Shown one piece after another: positions 22,763 through 34,943 of a stretch of 64,000 bases of DNA. The notes below the pieces were generated by a model. The model was not told where the DNA came from and ran no database searches. It saw only the letters and a list, made by a program, of their open reading frames with translations. The stretch is from Prototheca cutis. Taxonomy: Eukaryota > Chlorophyta > Trebouxiophyceae > Chlorellales > Chlorellaceae. Positions within the stretch are counted from its first letter, which is position 1; the number at the start of each line of letters is the position of its first letter. The stretch is taken from NCBI GenBank assembly GCA_002897115.2, contig BCIH01000011.1, forward strand, positions 586,321-650,320. The letters are read 5' to 3'. Both the position numbers and the translations under genes were made by a program.

Positions 22763-24221
22763 TGGTGTGATGTGGTCCTTGGGCCTGTCCATGGAACCGA
22801 TGTTCACACCCACGTTTAAGGCTCTCGCGATGTAACCATCGGCGTTGCTCAATCGAGGACGGCGCTTTCGATCAGGTCGATGAACGCGGCGCGAGGCTGG
22901 ACGCGATGCAAATGATGCTGACGGGCCCGGGGGACGCGTGGCGAATCACGCCATGCGGTGCGGATGTCCAATCGGACTTTGAACCGTCGCCACGACCCGC
23001 CGGGAGGAATCCAAGGTTGCAAAGCCATAGAAAGCAATCAAGAGTTTGCGACCCTTCAATTTGCAATTCAATTTTCGTTCAGTGAAAGGCACGTAGCTCG
23101 GACATGTGTACCGCGGCACGTCATCGTCTGAGGGCAAGGTTCCGATGACGAGAGAGAATTCCAATCCCCGGTTTAGCGCCGCCATAGCCTGCAGGCCACC
23201 TTGAAGGTGGGCGCCCGGGCGATCATAGGCGCAAGATCAGGCATTCATTCATCGTGCAAGGCTGCATAGGCAAATGTATGACTTCCCAGGACTCCCCGAG
23301 GGCATACTCACCAGCCGGGCTGGACGAGATTCAAATTGCAACTCCGTCCCGGGTCGAGGAACTAGGCCCTTCCGCTTCGCGCAAACGAGCCACTTTCGAC
23401 ATTCGGGCGTCACGTTTAAATGTTGATCACCAGGAGTCGCCATCACACACTCCTACAATTTGCATCGACCATTGACACCCTTGTCCGTGGCTGACGCACA
23501 GCGTCTGCGACATTTGGGAACAGCAGATCGCGGGCACCGACCCACAACTGCGTAAGACCACCCGAGAGGGAAGGACACGGTCAACCGACCTTCCACTGAC
23601 TGTCTGGGCCAGTTAGGCCGTCCTAAGGGAGTATTTAATCATGGGAACGCGGCGAGACAGCTATCTGGAGCTGGACGACGAGTGTTGCACTCCCACCGCC
23701 AAGCGAAGGGCTGGCAGCGACGGGCCGTTTGCGGCGCCAGAGACGGAGACAGGTGCGCATGGGCTTCTAATTGGAATACAATGATTGCTGGTGGTAGACG
23801 GCAATTGTTGTCGACCTGATGTGGGCTTGCGCGCGGGGTCTCCCTGCGGCAGCCCTCCCCCGCATGCTGTCCCGCCCGTGGTGCATGAACTCGTTGTGCC
23901 CCGCTTTCTGGCCGTTCTTCGCGTTGGTTTTGGTCCATCATGACCACGCAAACCGCCGAGGCGTGTTTGTATGAGGGGTTAACGCGTTCCCGCCCATGTC
24001 GCGTTTAAATAACACGGTCGCCGGTAGGGTGTCTGATTTCGCCAAACCCCACCATGCGCGCAGAGGCCTCCCTGCTCTTCCGAGTAGACCATGTCGTGCG
24101 GGCGTCATGTGGATGCAGCTCCGTGTTCCTGAGCCTGGGAGAGGCATGGAGGCATGCCGGACGTGGATCGCTTGACCCTCGCGGCGCGGGATTACGACAT
24201 CCCCTGGACGGATTTGAATCC
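22763..24221. other. 1.5-kb intergenic stretch, no confident gene
   Basis: Base composition is nearer to neutral than in flanking genes. A plus-strand start at 23641 opens a 47-codon frame (MGTRRDSYLELDDECC..., with KRR) 5 bases after a TTTAAT box; its possible donor GACAG|GTGCGC could make it a first exon of the gene starting at 24222, but no phase-compatible acceptor was found. A minus-strand frame at 23185-22946 (FTERKLNCKLKGRKLLIAFY) is unsupported. Confidence 0.35.
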
Positions 24222-25350
24222 ATGGGCTCCGACCTGCAGTTGTACATCAGGTACGGGGGCCTGGCACGCACGTGAGAGGGTGTCGTACGGGATGCATGAA
24301 TTGAATCCATTTGTGGGCTTCGTCCACCAACCAGCATCTCCTTGTTGGCGTCACAGTACTTGCCTGTGAACCGAGTTTTGTCTGTAATAGGAATGCTCAA
24401 GCTTTATGTGCTGGGCCCGGCACCTCGTTCATATTTTCCCATACATCCACCCCCAAGAAAATAAAGCCCACCCTCATGCGCCAAACCTCTGCACTGCCCA
24501 GGTACGAAATGCACTCGCCCGGGGGCAAGCGGCCGAGACCGGCGGGCCACTCTGGCAGCTACCGGCTCACGCTCTCGACTGCCGACGGCCGGTTTCTGTC
24601 ATCACTGCCCATTCCATCAGACCAGGTGGGCCTGTGTGTGAGCGGGTTCTTTTAACTTTGGGGTAGTGGGTGCGACAATGGCCCCCACCACACCGGGACA
24701 GAAAGCTCAGTGCCTGCATTTGCCGGTCCATCCAACACAACACGAGCGGCCTCGGCCAACGGATCCCTCCCTCCAAACTCCCAAACGCCACCCACCTGTC
24801 ACAGGCATGCGTCGATTACTCCAGTCGCACCGTGATCTGGGGCGGCGACCTGGTCCTGGCTTTCCGCACCGGCGCCGACCTTGATGCCTTTTCGGTTTGT
24901 CTGTCAGCCGTCACGCTGTGCGAGAGGTGCTTGCCCAACCTGCCCTCGCACGCCGCGCTGGCACCGGGTTCCGCGGGCCCAAGGGAAGGTCCTAGGACCC
25001 CGGCAACCTCGGGAAGTCACGATCCTCGGCCATTGGAGGCGCCAGGGCCAAGTGGCGGAATGCCAGGAACTCCGCGGGCGGCGCCGCTCCTCCTGGCCCC
25101 CGCCACCCCCGTGGCCGGTGGGCCGGCTGGTCCCGTGGCCCGGCCACTGCCCGCGCCGCGGCCGCAGCGGCCGTTGCTGGGCTCGCTCGAGGTGGAGTCT
25201 GCCCCCGATCTCGTTCCCGGCTCCAAGCCGGCTGCCAAGGCTGCCTCCTCCAAGCCCCGTCCGGGCACGGCCACAGTCGTCGCGCTCGGCACACCGAAGC
25301 TGGTGCTCCAGCGGGCGTTGTCTGCCGAGATGATGACCCTGGGGACTTGA
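24222..25350 (+). CDS. small protein, possibly Rec114-like PH-fold
   Basis: Three exons join perfectly in phase: 24222-24250, 24502-24625 and 24805-25350, giving 232 residues. The N-terminal ~100 residues run MGSDLQLYIRYEMHSPGG, SGSYRLTLSTADGRFLSSLP, RTVIWGGDLVLAFRTGADLD, AFSVCLSAVTLCERCL. The rest is Pro/Ala-rich, ending in a short possible helix (LVLQRALSAEMMTLGT). The order of a short RY-containing start, beta-rich middle, a strand like LVLAF, and then a Cys-containing helix recalls the PH-like domain of meiotic Rec114/PHS1 proteins, and a disordered middle with a short C-terminal helix fits too. The match rests on pattern only. An alternative is an unrelated PH-like protein. Exon structure is more certain than function. 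An alternative start at 24153 is open only in another frame. Confidence 0.45.
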
Positions 25351-25713
25351 TGGATGAGCGCTGCCACGGTTGCTGATGCCATGACGACCACCGATGCGAA
25401 CGGGAACGTCGCCCGTGTGGGCCTTGTTAGCCGGAGGAGCGGCGTGGCCTTGTCATCCATGTGTCGATTTCTAGAAAATGGTCGGAGGCGTGGCAGGGAC
25501 AGGCGCAAGAGTTTTGGCTTTCTTGGTGACCATGAACTCGACACCCCGCTCGCTGTTCTCCCCCTTCCATTGCAATCTTGNTCGAGAAGCTCTATTTTTC
25601 CCTCGGGGGCTGGCCCATTGGCCTCCGATGTTCCCCTCCCCTCCCCNCCCCNCCCGCCGCGCACCCACTCCTACCCTACCGTCTATCCATCCCCACCCAG
25701 AACCCCTGCAGAC

Positions 25714-25770
<57 letters not shown>

Positions 25771-27562
25771 GCACACGCACACGCACACGCACACAACACC
25801 CCCGGGGTGTACCCCTGGCCCATGCGCCGTGCCGGATNCTTTGCTCTGAGCACCTTGCTGGACCTTTTGNTCTCGGCACGGTGCAGACGCCGGGCCCCCT
25901 TCTTGTCCGCCCTTCAGTTTGGCTCTAGTGAGTGAGTTTGGCAGTGGCATCTGGCCTGGGCCACCTGCGAGTGTCGCGACTGCAGGTGCGCTTTCCCCCT
26001 GCAGCCTACCAGTTTTTTCCCTTTGTTCCTTGCCACTGGTCAGCAAGTCCCTGCCTCACCCCCCTGGGGGCGACGATTGCCTTGCTGCACAGCCCCCCCA
26101 CCTGCCGCGGTGTCTCGGGCCCATTTCATTCCCTTGCTCGCCGTGCCCGACACCGTTTGCCATGGAGAGAGCTCAAAGTCCGGTGGGTGTGTCTGATGGC
26201 TGCGCCCGCCCGCAGACCCCGGCACCGACCGTGGACCCGAGCTGACCCAAGGGCTGTGGCCCAAAGACCTTTTTACGGCAGCCAAGCTTGCAGACGACCT
26301 AGCCCTTTGAATGCCTTGGTCCCCTTGCCCCAGGGCAGTCGAGCCTTCCCCCCACGCTCGTGCTTGCAAATGATGACCACCGCCTAACGTGGAGCACCGC
26401 TGGCGACATCCTTGCCATTAGGTATTGGTGGTGGCGGGTCCGCATTTGGGACCTTTNCTCTCTCAAGCGTTTTCCAAATGGACAGGAACCCCCCCCCCCC
26501 TTTTTCTCTGTGTCTTGGGCCCCGAGTGATTTGCTCGTCGCGAGCATTGCAGCATTGTCTTGATTGCACTTTGGGCTGGCGGACGTGACCTCCGTCTTGG
26601 GACCCCACGAGCTCGACAAGGTGCCCTGGCTTTGCCGGTGCATGTCGGTGCACTCCTGCCCAGCCCCTCCCCGGCCAGTGTGCAATGGCAATCGTACTCG
26701 ACGACGGCCTCGTCCCTCGACCACCCCTGGCCCCGCGGGGAGGCACCACCCACCGCAGCCCTGCTTATAACGGCCCTGGCACAAACACAACCCCCTCTCT
26801 CCGACGGCGCGCGACCCTGCCGGCTACCGGCATGCCGTTCTCTTTCACGTGCGTAGATACTCCTTTCCATGTCGAGGCCGACCCGGTCTCCGGGTCTGTG
26901 CATTGATACCCCACCTGCCGCTCGATACACCCTCTGTCCAGTGACCCCCCTTTGCCCGGCCGCAGTTGCCATCTTTTTATTCTCGCTGTCGCAGTGCGTC
27001 CGCTCGCATGCTGTGCGTCGACCCCTTTGGTCATGGCCCACCTTGGCATTGCCGTCCCTGGCCTGGGAAATCCCCAGCCAGGCGCCGGCTGCGTGAGACC
27101 GAGGGACGAGTGGGGGGGATGCTATGTAGGGGCCGTGCTGCAGCAGCACGCAATTCCCTCCCTGGGCCCTTCCAGCCCACCAGGCAACGTGTGCTTGATG
27201 CGCTGGCCACTGGAGGGCCCCACCCCCCTTTTTCTCCTTGAACTGGTTCCGAGTACTTTGCAGCCCCGAATTTGTTCCAGCCTGCCTGATCACACCCCCA
27301 GCACTTCCATGTGCCGCCCAAAAAAGGAAACGTCAACTAGGCACCTGTACTCTCCCAGTCTGTCTATCCCCTTCCCTTGCAAAACCCTTGCAACCGGACA
27401 GCGCGCACACATGCACAGGACGAGGCAGTAACCATATGGGTTTTGTCATAGGGGATTGGGTGCTGTCGTTTCCTGTGTGTGTGTTGGGGAGACGGGCACC
27501 ACCACACAAGAAGGGGCATTCTTCGTTCACCCTGGCACCGCCAGCTGGTCACTTCATGCGCA
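25351..27562. other. 2.2-kb region without a confident gene, pyrimidine-rich
   Basis: The stretch between the Rec114-like candidate and the 3' end of the OEP80-like gene is rich in C/T on the plus strand and has Ns (25581, 25647, 25652, 25839, 25870, 26457). It contains the (CA)n tract at 25715. One fragment at about 26390-26560 reads LTWSTAGDILAI..VRIWDL then FFSVSWAPSDLLVAS, reminiscent of two WD40 blades, but it is short, has no exon context and is interrupted. Confidence 0.4.
25715..25796. repeat. (CA)n microsatellite with CG interruptions
   Basis: Long ACACAC run followed by interrupted GCACAC units, in otherwise non-coding DNA. Confidence 0.9.
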
Positions 27563-30500
27563 TCAGCCCCGCGCCCCGATGCCCAAGTGGAACCGGGGTG
27601 CACCGGCGTCGCTCCAGGCGTACTCCAGGCGCAGCGCGCCAATGGGCGTATCGATACGGACCCCAGCGCCAAGACCGTACCCACGGCCCGGCTTGCCCCG
27701 GGCACCCGCGGGGTCGCCCAGCACCTCCACCCCACTCTCGAAATCTGCAGTAGTGGAAAGGTGCTCAGGGCAGCTATGCATGTGATATACAGGCAGGCAG
27801 CGACAAGACAGGTGTGCGAGAAGGCACGGAGCAGGCAGGTTGCATACTGCGACAAGGAAAGCAGGGCACCAACCCCCACTCACAGAATTAAATCCAACTG
27901 CCCATGCGCACACACCTGTGCCGTAGTCTGCAAACAGGACACCCTCGAGCGGTGCCACCAGTGGAACATGCAGTTCTGCAGTTCCCACGGCATACCGCCG
28001 GCCCGTTCCCACTCCACCTGTGAGGTTTTAGATCGGGCTCTTTCTTGCTTGTTCAATCAAGCTAATGCAGTGTGCTGCTCGTGTGCTCACTCATGGAGTG
28101 AAGAGGAAATGCACATGTGCCAGGAATCTGCCCCAGCCAACCCCCGGCCACCACCCTACCGATCCGGCCCCCCCCCCGAACCCCATGCTCGCACCTTCTG
28201 GGTAGCCACGGACGGAGTTTGTGCCTCCGATGGGAAAGGCCTCGTACGGTGGGAGGTCTCCCAGCACGACACCGCCTTTGCCAGAGAGCCACAGCCTGCA
28301 TGGGTCGGGCGCATCAGCAGGTCTCCTTGACGACACTCTGCTTCAGCATCGGTGACGGCAGATCCTGAACGGCGCGTGCCTGCCTGCCTGCAGCCGCGGC
28401 GCTCCCGTTCCTGTGCTCGAAAGCAATCCAATGACACAAACATGGTCCACTCCATCACACCTGGCCGGGCCAAGGGGCAGAAACCGGTCTGCACGCAATG
28501 TGAACCGGTTAAAGTTTAACCAGTCGTCACGGAGCGGCACCGCCTGCTCCATGCTCGCCCCCACCTCCGTCCGACCGTTCAGCGCCCTGTGATGGAGTTT
28601 GTTCGGGTATTTTTCGATTGCCTTTCTGTTTTTCATTGGGGAGAAAATGATGGCTTCAGATTCATCCACCCCGGCAGGCATGGGACAGCCACGGGCAAAA
28701 CACTCCGCCCAACCCATTCCCCCCTTCCTTCTCCGCATGCCAAAGCATAATCTCTCCAAACCCCTTACATGATAAAACAAACAATCAAACAAAAAACCTT
28801 ACGTACGTGTAGTTGAGGCGAAGGGTCCCGACGGCCATGGTATCAGTGGCTCCCCCCGACACGCTGAGCGGCCCGCCGTAGCAGTCGGCGGCCAGGGGTC
28901 GGCCCTGCACGTCCTGGCAGGCCATGCGCTGCCAGCTGGCGCCCAGTCCTCCCTGCCACTCGGTACCCAGCGGCCGCGTCCACTCCACGCTGGACGACAG
29001 GCGCGAGACCAGGACCTCTGGCGCGTCTCCAAGCCCTGCTGCCGTTGGGCTTACCAGACCAGTGGGCGAGGCCGCGCGGCCGGGGGACGCGGTGCCGCCG
29101 CGGCTGTTGCGCCCTGTGATCGCATGGAAATGGTGCAGGTGATGCTGCAGCCCCGGGACAGCGCCATCATCGACGGCCGGGGCACCCTCGCCGCCGCCGA
29201 CGCGGCCGTGAATGGGCTCGGCCGCCGCACGAGTGCTCTGGAAGCTCAGCGTGCGCGACGTGCGATGCGGGTCCCCCGCCACCCAGGGGTCGACATGGGA
29301 GGCGCGGAAGCTTGCGTCCCTGGCTCCCAGCTCCGCCGACGCCGTCAGCTGCTGGCCCATGCCCAGCAAGTTCCGTTGGTTGTAGGACAGCTGTCCCACA
29401 AAGCGGGGCACCGCGCCCTCCCCGCCCCCCGTCGCCGATATGCCCGTCCCCGCACTCAGGCCCCCAGACTTGCGCTCGCGCAGCTCCATATACAAGTCCA
29501 CCTGGTGCAGTTGCACGATTCCAGTTTGTGCGTGCGATCCGTCCGTCGCATGTTGCTAGTGGGCGCAAGAGGATTTGCGAGCTCATTACTCACCCACACG
29601 ACCCACCAGCCCACACCAAATCACCCGTACCAAGGGCGTTTCGGGCGTGGATCCCTCTGCGGCGACGGGGCGGATGCCAACGTCTTCAAACAGACCCGTG
29701 GAGTAGGCGGCCTGCACATCTCGGGCCGCCTGCCTCAGATTGTACACCTGTCCCGGTGCAGTGGCTAGGTACCGCAGAATGGCCTCCGGTCGTGTCCGTC
29801 CTTCCTCTTTCACCTGTGTGGGGTGGGGTGTGTTTTTTCAACTTTATTGTTTACAAAAGTATATGTAGATTTTATATTATAGGAGAAGAGTTGCCTGTGC
29901 TGAGCTGTCAACATGCCGGCCTTGACATCCTCAGAGATCTGATTGCTCACATCAAAAACACTCAAAAAGTCATAAACCCACCAAAAATACCCCCCCCAAG
30001 AAAACCGACTTGCCTCTCCCGTTTTGGGATCGATAAAGCGAAGGTGGACGCCAGCGACGATGGCCTCGGCGACTTTGAACACCAGCTTGCCTGGGTCTCC
30101 CGGATCGGCATCTGCGTGGATCACACGTCCCACGATCCCCGAGGCATCATACCAATCGTTCAGGCGCTCGGCGGCAGCTTCGGCGGCCCGAAAATTGAGG
30201 GGCCGGCCGTGGAGAGGGGCGAGTGCATCCCGGAGCACCGTCGCCGGCAGGCGGTCGGCCCCCGTGACCTCAAACCCCGTGACTTCGGGGTTGGGGCTCA
30301 GATCCAGGGTCAATTTCACGCCGTCCCGCGTGTCCTCAGCGTGTGGATTGCACGCCGCGAAATCCCCCTGGTCAAACATGGTACGCAGAGCCCGCTGCAC
30401 CTCCTCCAGTGTGTAGGAGAAATTCGGCCGTAAATTTAGGGCAGCACGTGCCTGCTCCCGCAGCTCATCCGTCGCGCCAGTAAACTCAATCTTTGTGTAT

Positions 30501-31009
30501 TGTGTCGCCAATGGGGTATGGTGTGTGTGTGGAGGGTAGGGGTATTGGTGGGTGTGGTGGTTGGGGCAGCGGCAAGGACCAGTGGGTGAGGGTGGGCCAC
30601 CGCACGAGCACAACACAGCACAAACAGGGGTATTCATACCCAATCATCCAACCCCATACCATATACGGACCTCGCTGATGAGGATTGGGGCGGAGGGGGC
30701 TGGCGCATGGGAAGGCTGGGCGGCGTCGTGGCCAGGCTGAAGGGCCTTTTTGGAGATGGAGGCCCAGGCCAGGTCTGGCTCGGCACCGCGCCAGCGCGGG
30801 CCCTGCAGCGCCTGGCGCGTGTGAGCAATTGCGGCATTCACATGAAAGCACCACGAGGCCTGCGCACGTCGGGCATTCCGGACTGCCAGCTCCCATCGGG
30901 CCCTGCTGTCGCGCAAGGCGCTCGTCCAGCCGGGGACGGCATCCTGGCGTGAATTCCGGGCGCCCGCTGCAGCCCCGCGCCGCCTGGCCCGGCGCGATGC
31001 AGCAAACAT
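27563..31009 (-). CDS. OEP80: OEP80/TOC75-V-like Omp85 outer-envelope beta-barrel protein
   Basis: Omp85-family protein of the plastid outer envelope, with POTRA domains and a C-terminal beta-barrel. Exon 1 (31009-30671) gives an Arg/Ala-rich N-terminus. Exon 2 (30490-30014) encodes POTRA repeats: IEFTGATDELREQARAALNL, VQRALRTMFDQGDF, EVTGFEVTGADRLPATVLRD. Exon 3 (29813 to about 29625) continues LRYLATAPGQVYNLRQAARD..YSTGLFEDVGI, and exon 4 (29501-28803) starts VDLYMELRERKSGGLSAGTG. Later exons (about 28564-28462, 28295-28195, 28019-27920, 27748-27563) hold YEAFPIGGTNSVRGYPEG, the conserved L6-loop motif, and the last strands GYGLGAGVRIDTPIGALRLE..WSDAG..RFHLGIG, with stop at 27563. The VRGY motif and the POTRA order mark the family. 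The plastid type (OEP80/TOC75-V) rather than mitochondrial Sam50 is preferred because of the N-terminal extension and several POTRAs. The intron after exon 2 uses a GC donor. Confidence 0.85.
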
Positions 31010-31737
31010 CGGATGAATACGATGATACTGAGTCGCTACGAGAGACTCATGAGGGTTGAGGACTGATCGCGGGCTGTTGCTGCAGGTCGATGGCAGTCGT
31101 GTCTTTTTTTGGGATACCGATCAATCAGAGATTGCTTTTTGGAAAGTGATCCTGCTACCCAGCCCGAGAAATGGGGGAGATTGCAGACCTCCCTATTAAC
31201 CAATCCAACCCCAACACCGAATTTCCCCTCTAAAAAGACTCGTTCATGGCATGACATCACAAGGCACATTGTTGCCACTGCATTCTCAAGGAATATCTTG
31301 CCAGCGGCCGCCAGGTACGCCATGGGGTGGCTGGCAAAACGGGCCTTCTTTCTTGCAGACACAGTCACCCACCAACGACTTGCCGTCCAACCGAGGATCG
31401 TGGGTCACTCGAACGATTACAGCACGACCCTGCGTGAGCCAAGCCGGGACAAGGGCCGGCACGCGCACACGCACGCGAAAAGAGAAAGTACAGAACATGG
31501 ACCTAGACAGGGTCCCCGGGCACGTCTGGTGGTTCAGGCCCGCGAGGACAGCTTCAAGGGCGTCTTGCATTCCAACTGGGTTTTGAGACGAGGATTGCTC
31601 CCATGTCCCCAGGTTTAGGTGCCCTCTGGAAGGTGCATCGATGGCAGTTGCAGTTGATCAGGTGGTTGGGGGTGGGGTGGGGTGGGGTGGGGGGGGCCCG
31701 GGGGGCCTGCAGAGCGCAGGTTTTCCCGACATTCCAC
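31010..31737. other. intergenic region
   Basis: This 0.7 kb lies between the OEP80-like start and the 3' end of the next minus-strand gene. It should contain that gene's 3' UTR and the OEP80 promoter; no gene is seen. Confidence 0.5.
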
Positions 31738-34342
31738 TCAGCGCCATGCCGCGCCGCACTCCCGACCAACGGGCCTGGCCTGCTCCATCCAGGGTCCTCG
31801 CCACGACGACCCCGGGGTCGCCGTGCTGGCGTCCGGACTGGAGGCCGAGACAGGGTGCTCCTGCGGCGAAGCCGATGCGCCACCTTCTGAGCTGGGGCCC
31901 GTGCAGACAAGCAGCTCAGGCCCTGCACCCGCAGGCATGCCGGATTTGCAGGCCGCAAGCAACGTCGGGTCGACCGACAGGCCCTGAGCCAGCCGCTGCA
32001 GTACCTCGAGGTACATCTCACGGTCCACTGGTAACGGCCCAGGCGAAGGCATCGTCATCGTCGTCGTAATGGTGTCATCGTCCACCCAACGACTCGTGTG
32101 TGCCCAGTGGGTGACATCCTCCTCCTCTGCAACCGCCCAACGACCAACGTCCTGGTTGAGCCAATTCTTCTCAGCGGCATCAGCCGCCGATGCCGTCTTG
32201 CTCCGAGGAAGCAAAAGATCATGAGCCTCCGCGGCATTGGCTGTGACAAAACTCGCTGGCGGTGCAGCCATGTCATGAATTTCCTCCGCAGCAGGGTCGG
32301 AGCACTCTGTAAATGGTGGCGGCAGGGCCCCCGGGCCCTGCACTCCCACCACCCTCCCGTTGTCCTTTCGGCGCTCTGCAGACGGGCTACGCGACGGCCG
32401 ACCGCCATTGCGGGTGCCAGACTTGGCCAGCGCCATGCGCCGCATCTGCTCCTGCAGCTCCGCAATGTAACTCTTCTTCATCCCAGCTGTGATGGGCACG
32501 GCAGAAGCTGCTGGTGGTGGTAGCGCCGTGCCAGAGGCATGGCGCCCTGGTGCGGGGGACAATCCCCGACTCCGCCGACCGCCCTGCATCGTAGTCCCGC
32601 CGCCAGCGGTACCACTGCCACTGCGGCCATCCACAGCACCCGCTCGTCGACGCTTGGTCGCCGGCAGGCCGACAGCCAGACTCCGGGGACTGGAAGGGCG
32701 AGATGACGACTGTGCCCTGACCCCGACCTCAGGTACCTCGGTCGCCAGCCCACGCCCCACGGCCCTCGTACCGCTCGCACCAGCAATGCCTGCGGCCGTG
32801 AACCGGTCCTGGTCGGCCACGAGCCGCCGCAGCACCCCGGGGTCGGCGCGATCGACAAGCCTTGCCCTGGCCGCACGCTCCTCGGCCTTGCGTTCGTCGG
32901 CGGCTGCCAAGCGCAGCGCCACGGTCCTCGTCAGGCGTGGCACGGGTGCCACTTGGGCGGCACTGCTGGGCCGGCAACGCTTGTTCGCGCTGGGGAGGCC
33001 GTTGGAACCAACTCCGCCCGACCATGCGTCTGGTCGCTGCCGTGGCAGGCAGACGTGCAGGGGACTGCCGGCTTGGTTTTGGGCGCCCGCCTTTCCCGCC
33101 CTGTCGTCCAATGCTGAGGGAGCCTGGTCGCATCGCTGCTGCGGTTCCTCACAGCGCTCGGCATCGTGCCAGCCATCTGGGACAGCAACAGCAGCATCAG
33201 CTACCGCTGCATCTCCGGCCAGCTCATGCGAAAGACCCCCGGCCGCCTGTGCTGCAGCTGGACCCGCCACGGCAGGTGCCATGGTGCCTTCATCCGCAGC
33301 AGGCGGCTTGCCTGCTGGCGCCCCGCTGGCAGCCTGAGAAGACCGACCATCGCCGCGGTCCTGCTGCTGCAGGACCAGCGCACGCTTTGCACGCTGTGTC
33401 GCCGCGAGCAGTGCGACGCGGGGCAGCCCTCCGGCCCGGCGGCGTTGAGGCCGTGCTGCCGATCCAGCGGCACCCCTCCCATGAGGAATGCCATTATGAA
33501 CGATAGGTGAAGCCGCGGCTGTTGTGGGTGAGGCAAAATTGGGAACAGAGGCGCTGCCGGGATCTAATGAGGTCACTGCCTGATCCTGGCCTGCCAGGTG
33601 TCTACCCCCACCAGCTTCTTGCTGGCCGACAGTCGACCGGCGGCCCGTGGGCGTGCCGGGGCAAGACCCCAGGAACAGCCCGATTTCGCCATGCAGCGAG
33701 GCCGCGCTGGCGCGCAGGGGGTCGTAGCGGGGCGGGACGCCAGCCAGGGGTGCCGAGGGCGGCGGCATGCGAGGCGGTTCGGGGCCCGCTGCCGCCGCGC
33801 CGCCGCCCAGGCACGATGTCAGCAGCCGCTTAAAAAAGGAGGGACGTCGCATGTCCTTGCGCCGTGATTCCAGGTATGCGAGCCTGGAGAAGAGATGGCA
33901 TGTGAGATGAACGGGGGTCACGATGTGTGACCAGGGCCCAGGGCGCACCAAACCGCCGACTTCCAGCGATGCCCAACCAGCAGCAAGTTTTCACAAGACC
34001 CGCAGGCCACCTCACACACAAGGGATCGAAAACCAGGACTCACTTGGCATCCACGGCGATGCTGTTGTCGAGGCGGCTGCCACCTGTCCGCAGGAAAACT
34101 GGCGACGCCTGCAGCAGGGACCGGGGCCCAGCGGCGGTCAGGCAAAAAAAAATTGGCAGGAAACAGCACACAGGGGCCCCCCGCACATTGAAATAAACCT
34201 GAATAGATGCACGGAGCAGCCGACATCCACCAGAGGAAAGACCAAACGCGCCGCCCACACACCGAATGGCCATGATCATGATGCCCCGACCCTTAACCAA
34301 CCTGAGGATGGCTTGGCGCTGAGCCCAGGTCCGGGTGGTCAT
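31738..34342 (-). CDS. unrecognised 751-residue low-complexity protein
   Basis: Three exons fit in phase: 34342-34298, 34108-34044 and 33883-31738. The ordered N-terminus reads MTTRTWAQRQAILRL, ASPVFLRTGGSRLDNSIAVD, AKLAYLESRRKDMRRPSFFK, then RLLTSCLGGG. Most of the rest is Ala/Gly/Pro/Ser-rich and probably disordered. It contains several basic patches, a predicted helix KKSYIAELQEQMRRMALAKS near residue 540, and a C-terminal DREMYLEVLQRLAQGLSVDP helix. No family is recognised. The two helices and the conserved-looking N-terminus could be protein-binding motifs of a regulatory or scaffold protein (inference). It is divergent from the eL37 gene, with 601 bases between start codons. Confidence 0.6.
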
Positions 34343-34943
34343 CGCCGTGCCATGCCGGAATGCATTCACGCCTAAATGCTTCCAGGGGCTCCGTGGCACC
34401 GCGCGGGGCCTCGGCCTCCGATGCCTGGGAGCCCCCGGTGCCCCAGGACTCCCGCACGGCTCCAGCTGGCTTGGGCATCTCGCACGCCAGGCAGACACCG
34501 CGACTCTCAAAGATGCCCAACAAACGCAAATGGAGATGCCACCGAGCACCTCAACGCAACAGATCTTGCAGGCTTGGTGGGTGCAGTGGCCTCCCGGGGG
34601 TGCGGGAGCTGGCTAACAAGAGGTCGTTAGTCAGGGCGAGCCCCCCGTGCAAGCAGCAACCTCCAAAGGCATCGCCAACTCGACTGCTCAAATAATATCA
34701 AACATCACGACTTATCGTATTGTTAACGAGAACGCCCATTCTGTGGGGTTGTCCGAACATGACCCCTTGTCGGGGCTGTCAGCGCCAGTCCTGGAGAGCA
34801 TTTCGCAGGTGTCGGTAGTACCTGGCAGTCGGAGGGGTGTAGTACCCTCCGCACGGGCCCTCTTTGCTTGGCGGCATCCCCGAGCCCACCCTCTTCCCAT
34901 TGTTCTAGGGACCTGGTGGTCGTATTCGGACACAGTAGCAGCC

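Noticed and set aside
22946..23185. Minus-strand ORF with KLNCKLKGRKLLIAFYGF
   Set aside because: Looks mildly protein-like, but no splice partners, family match or neighbouring exons were found.
29312..30433. 373-codon plus-strand ORF
   Set aside because: Shadow frame of the OEP80-like exons on the minus strand; no domain.
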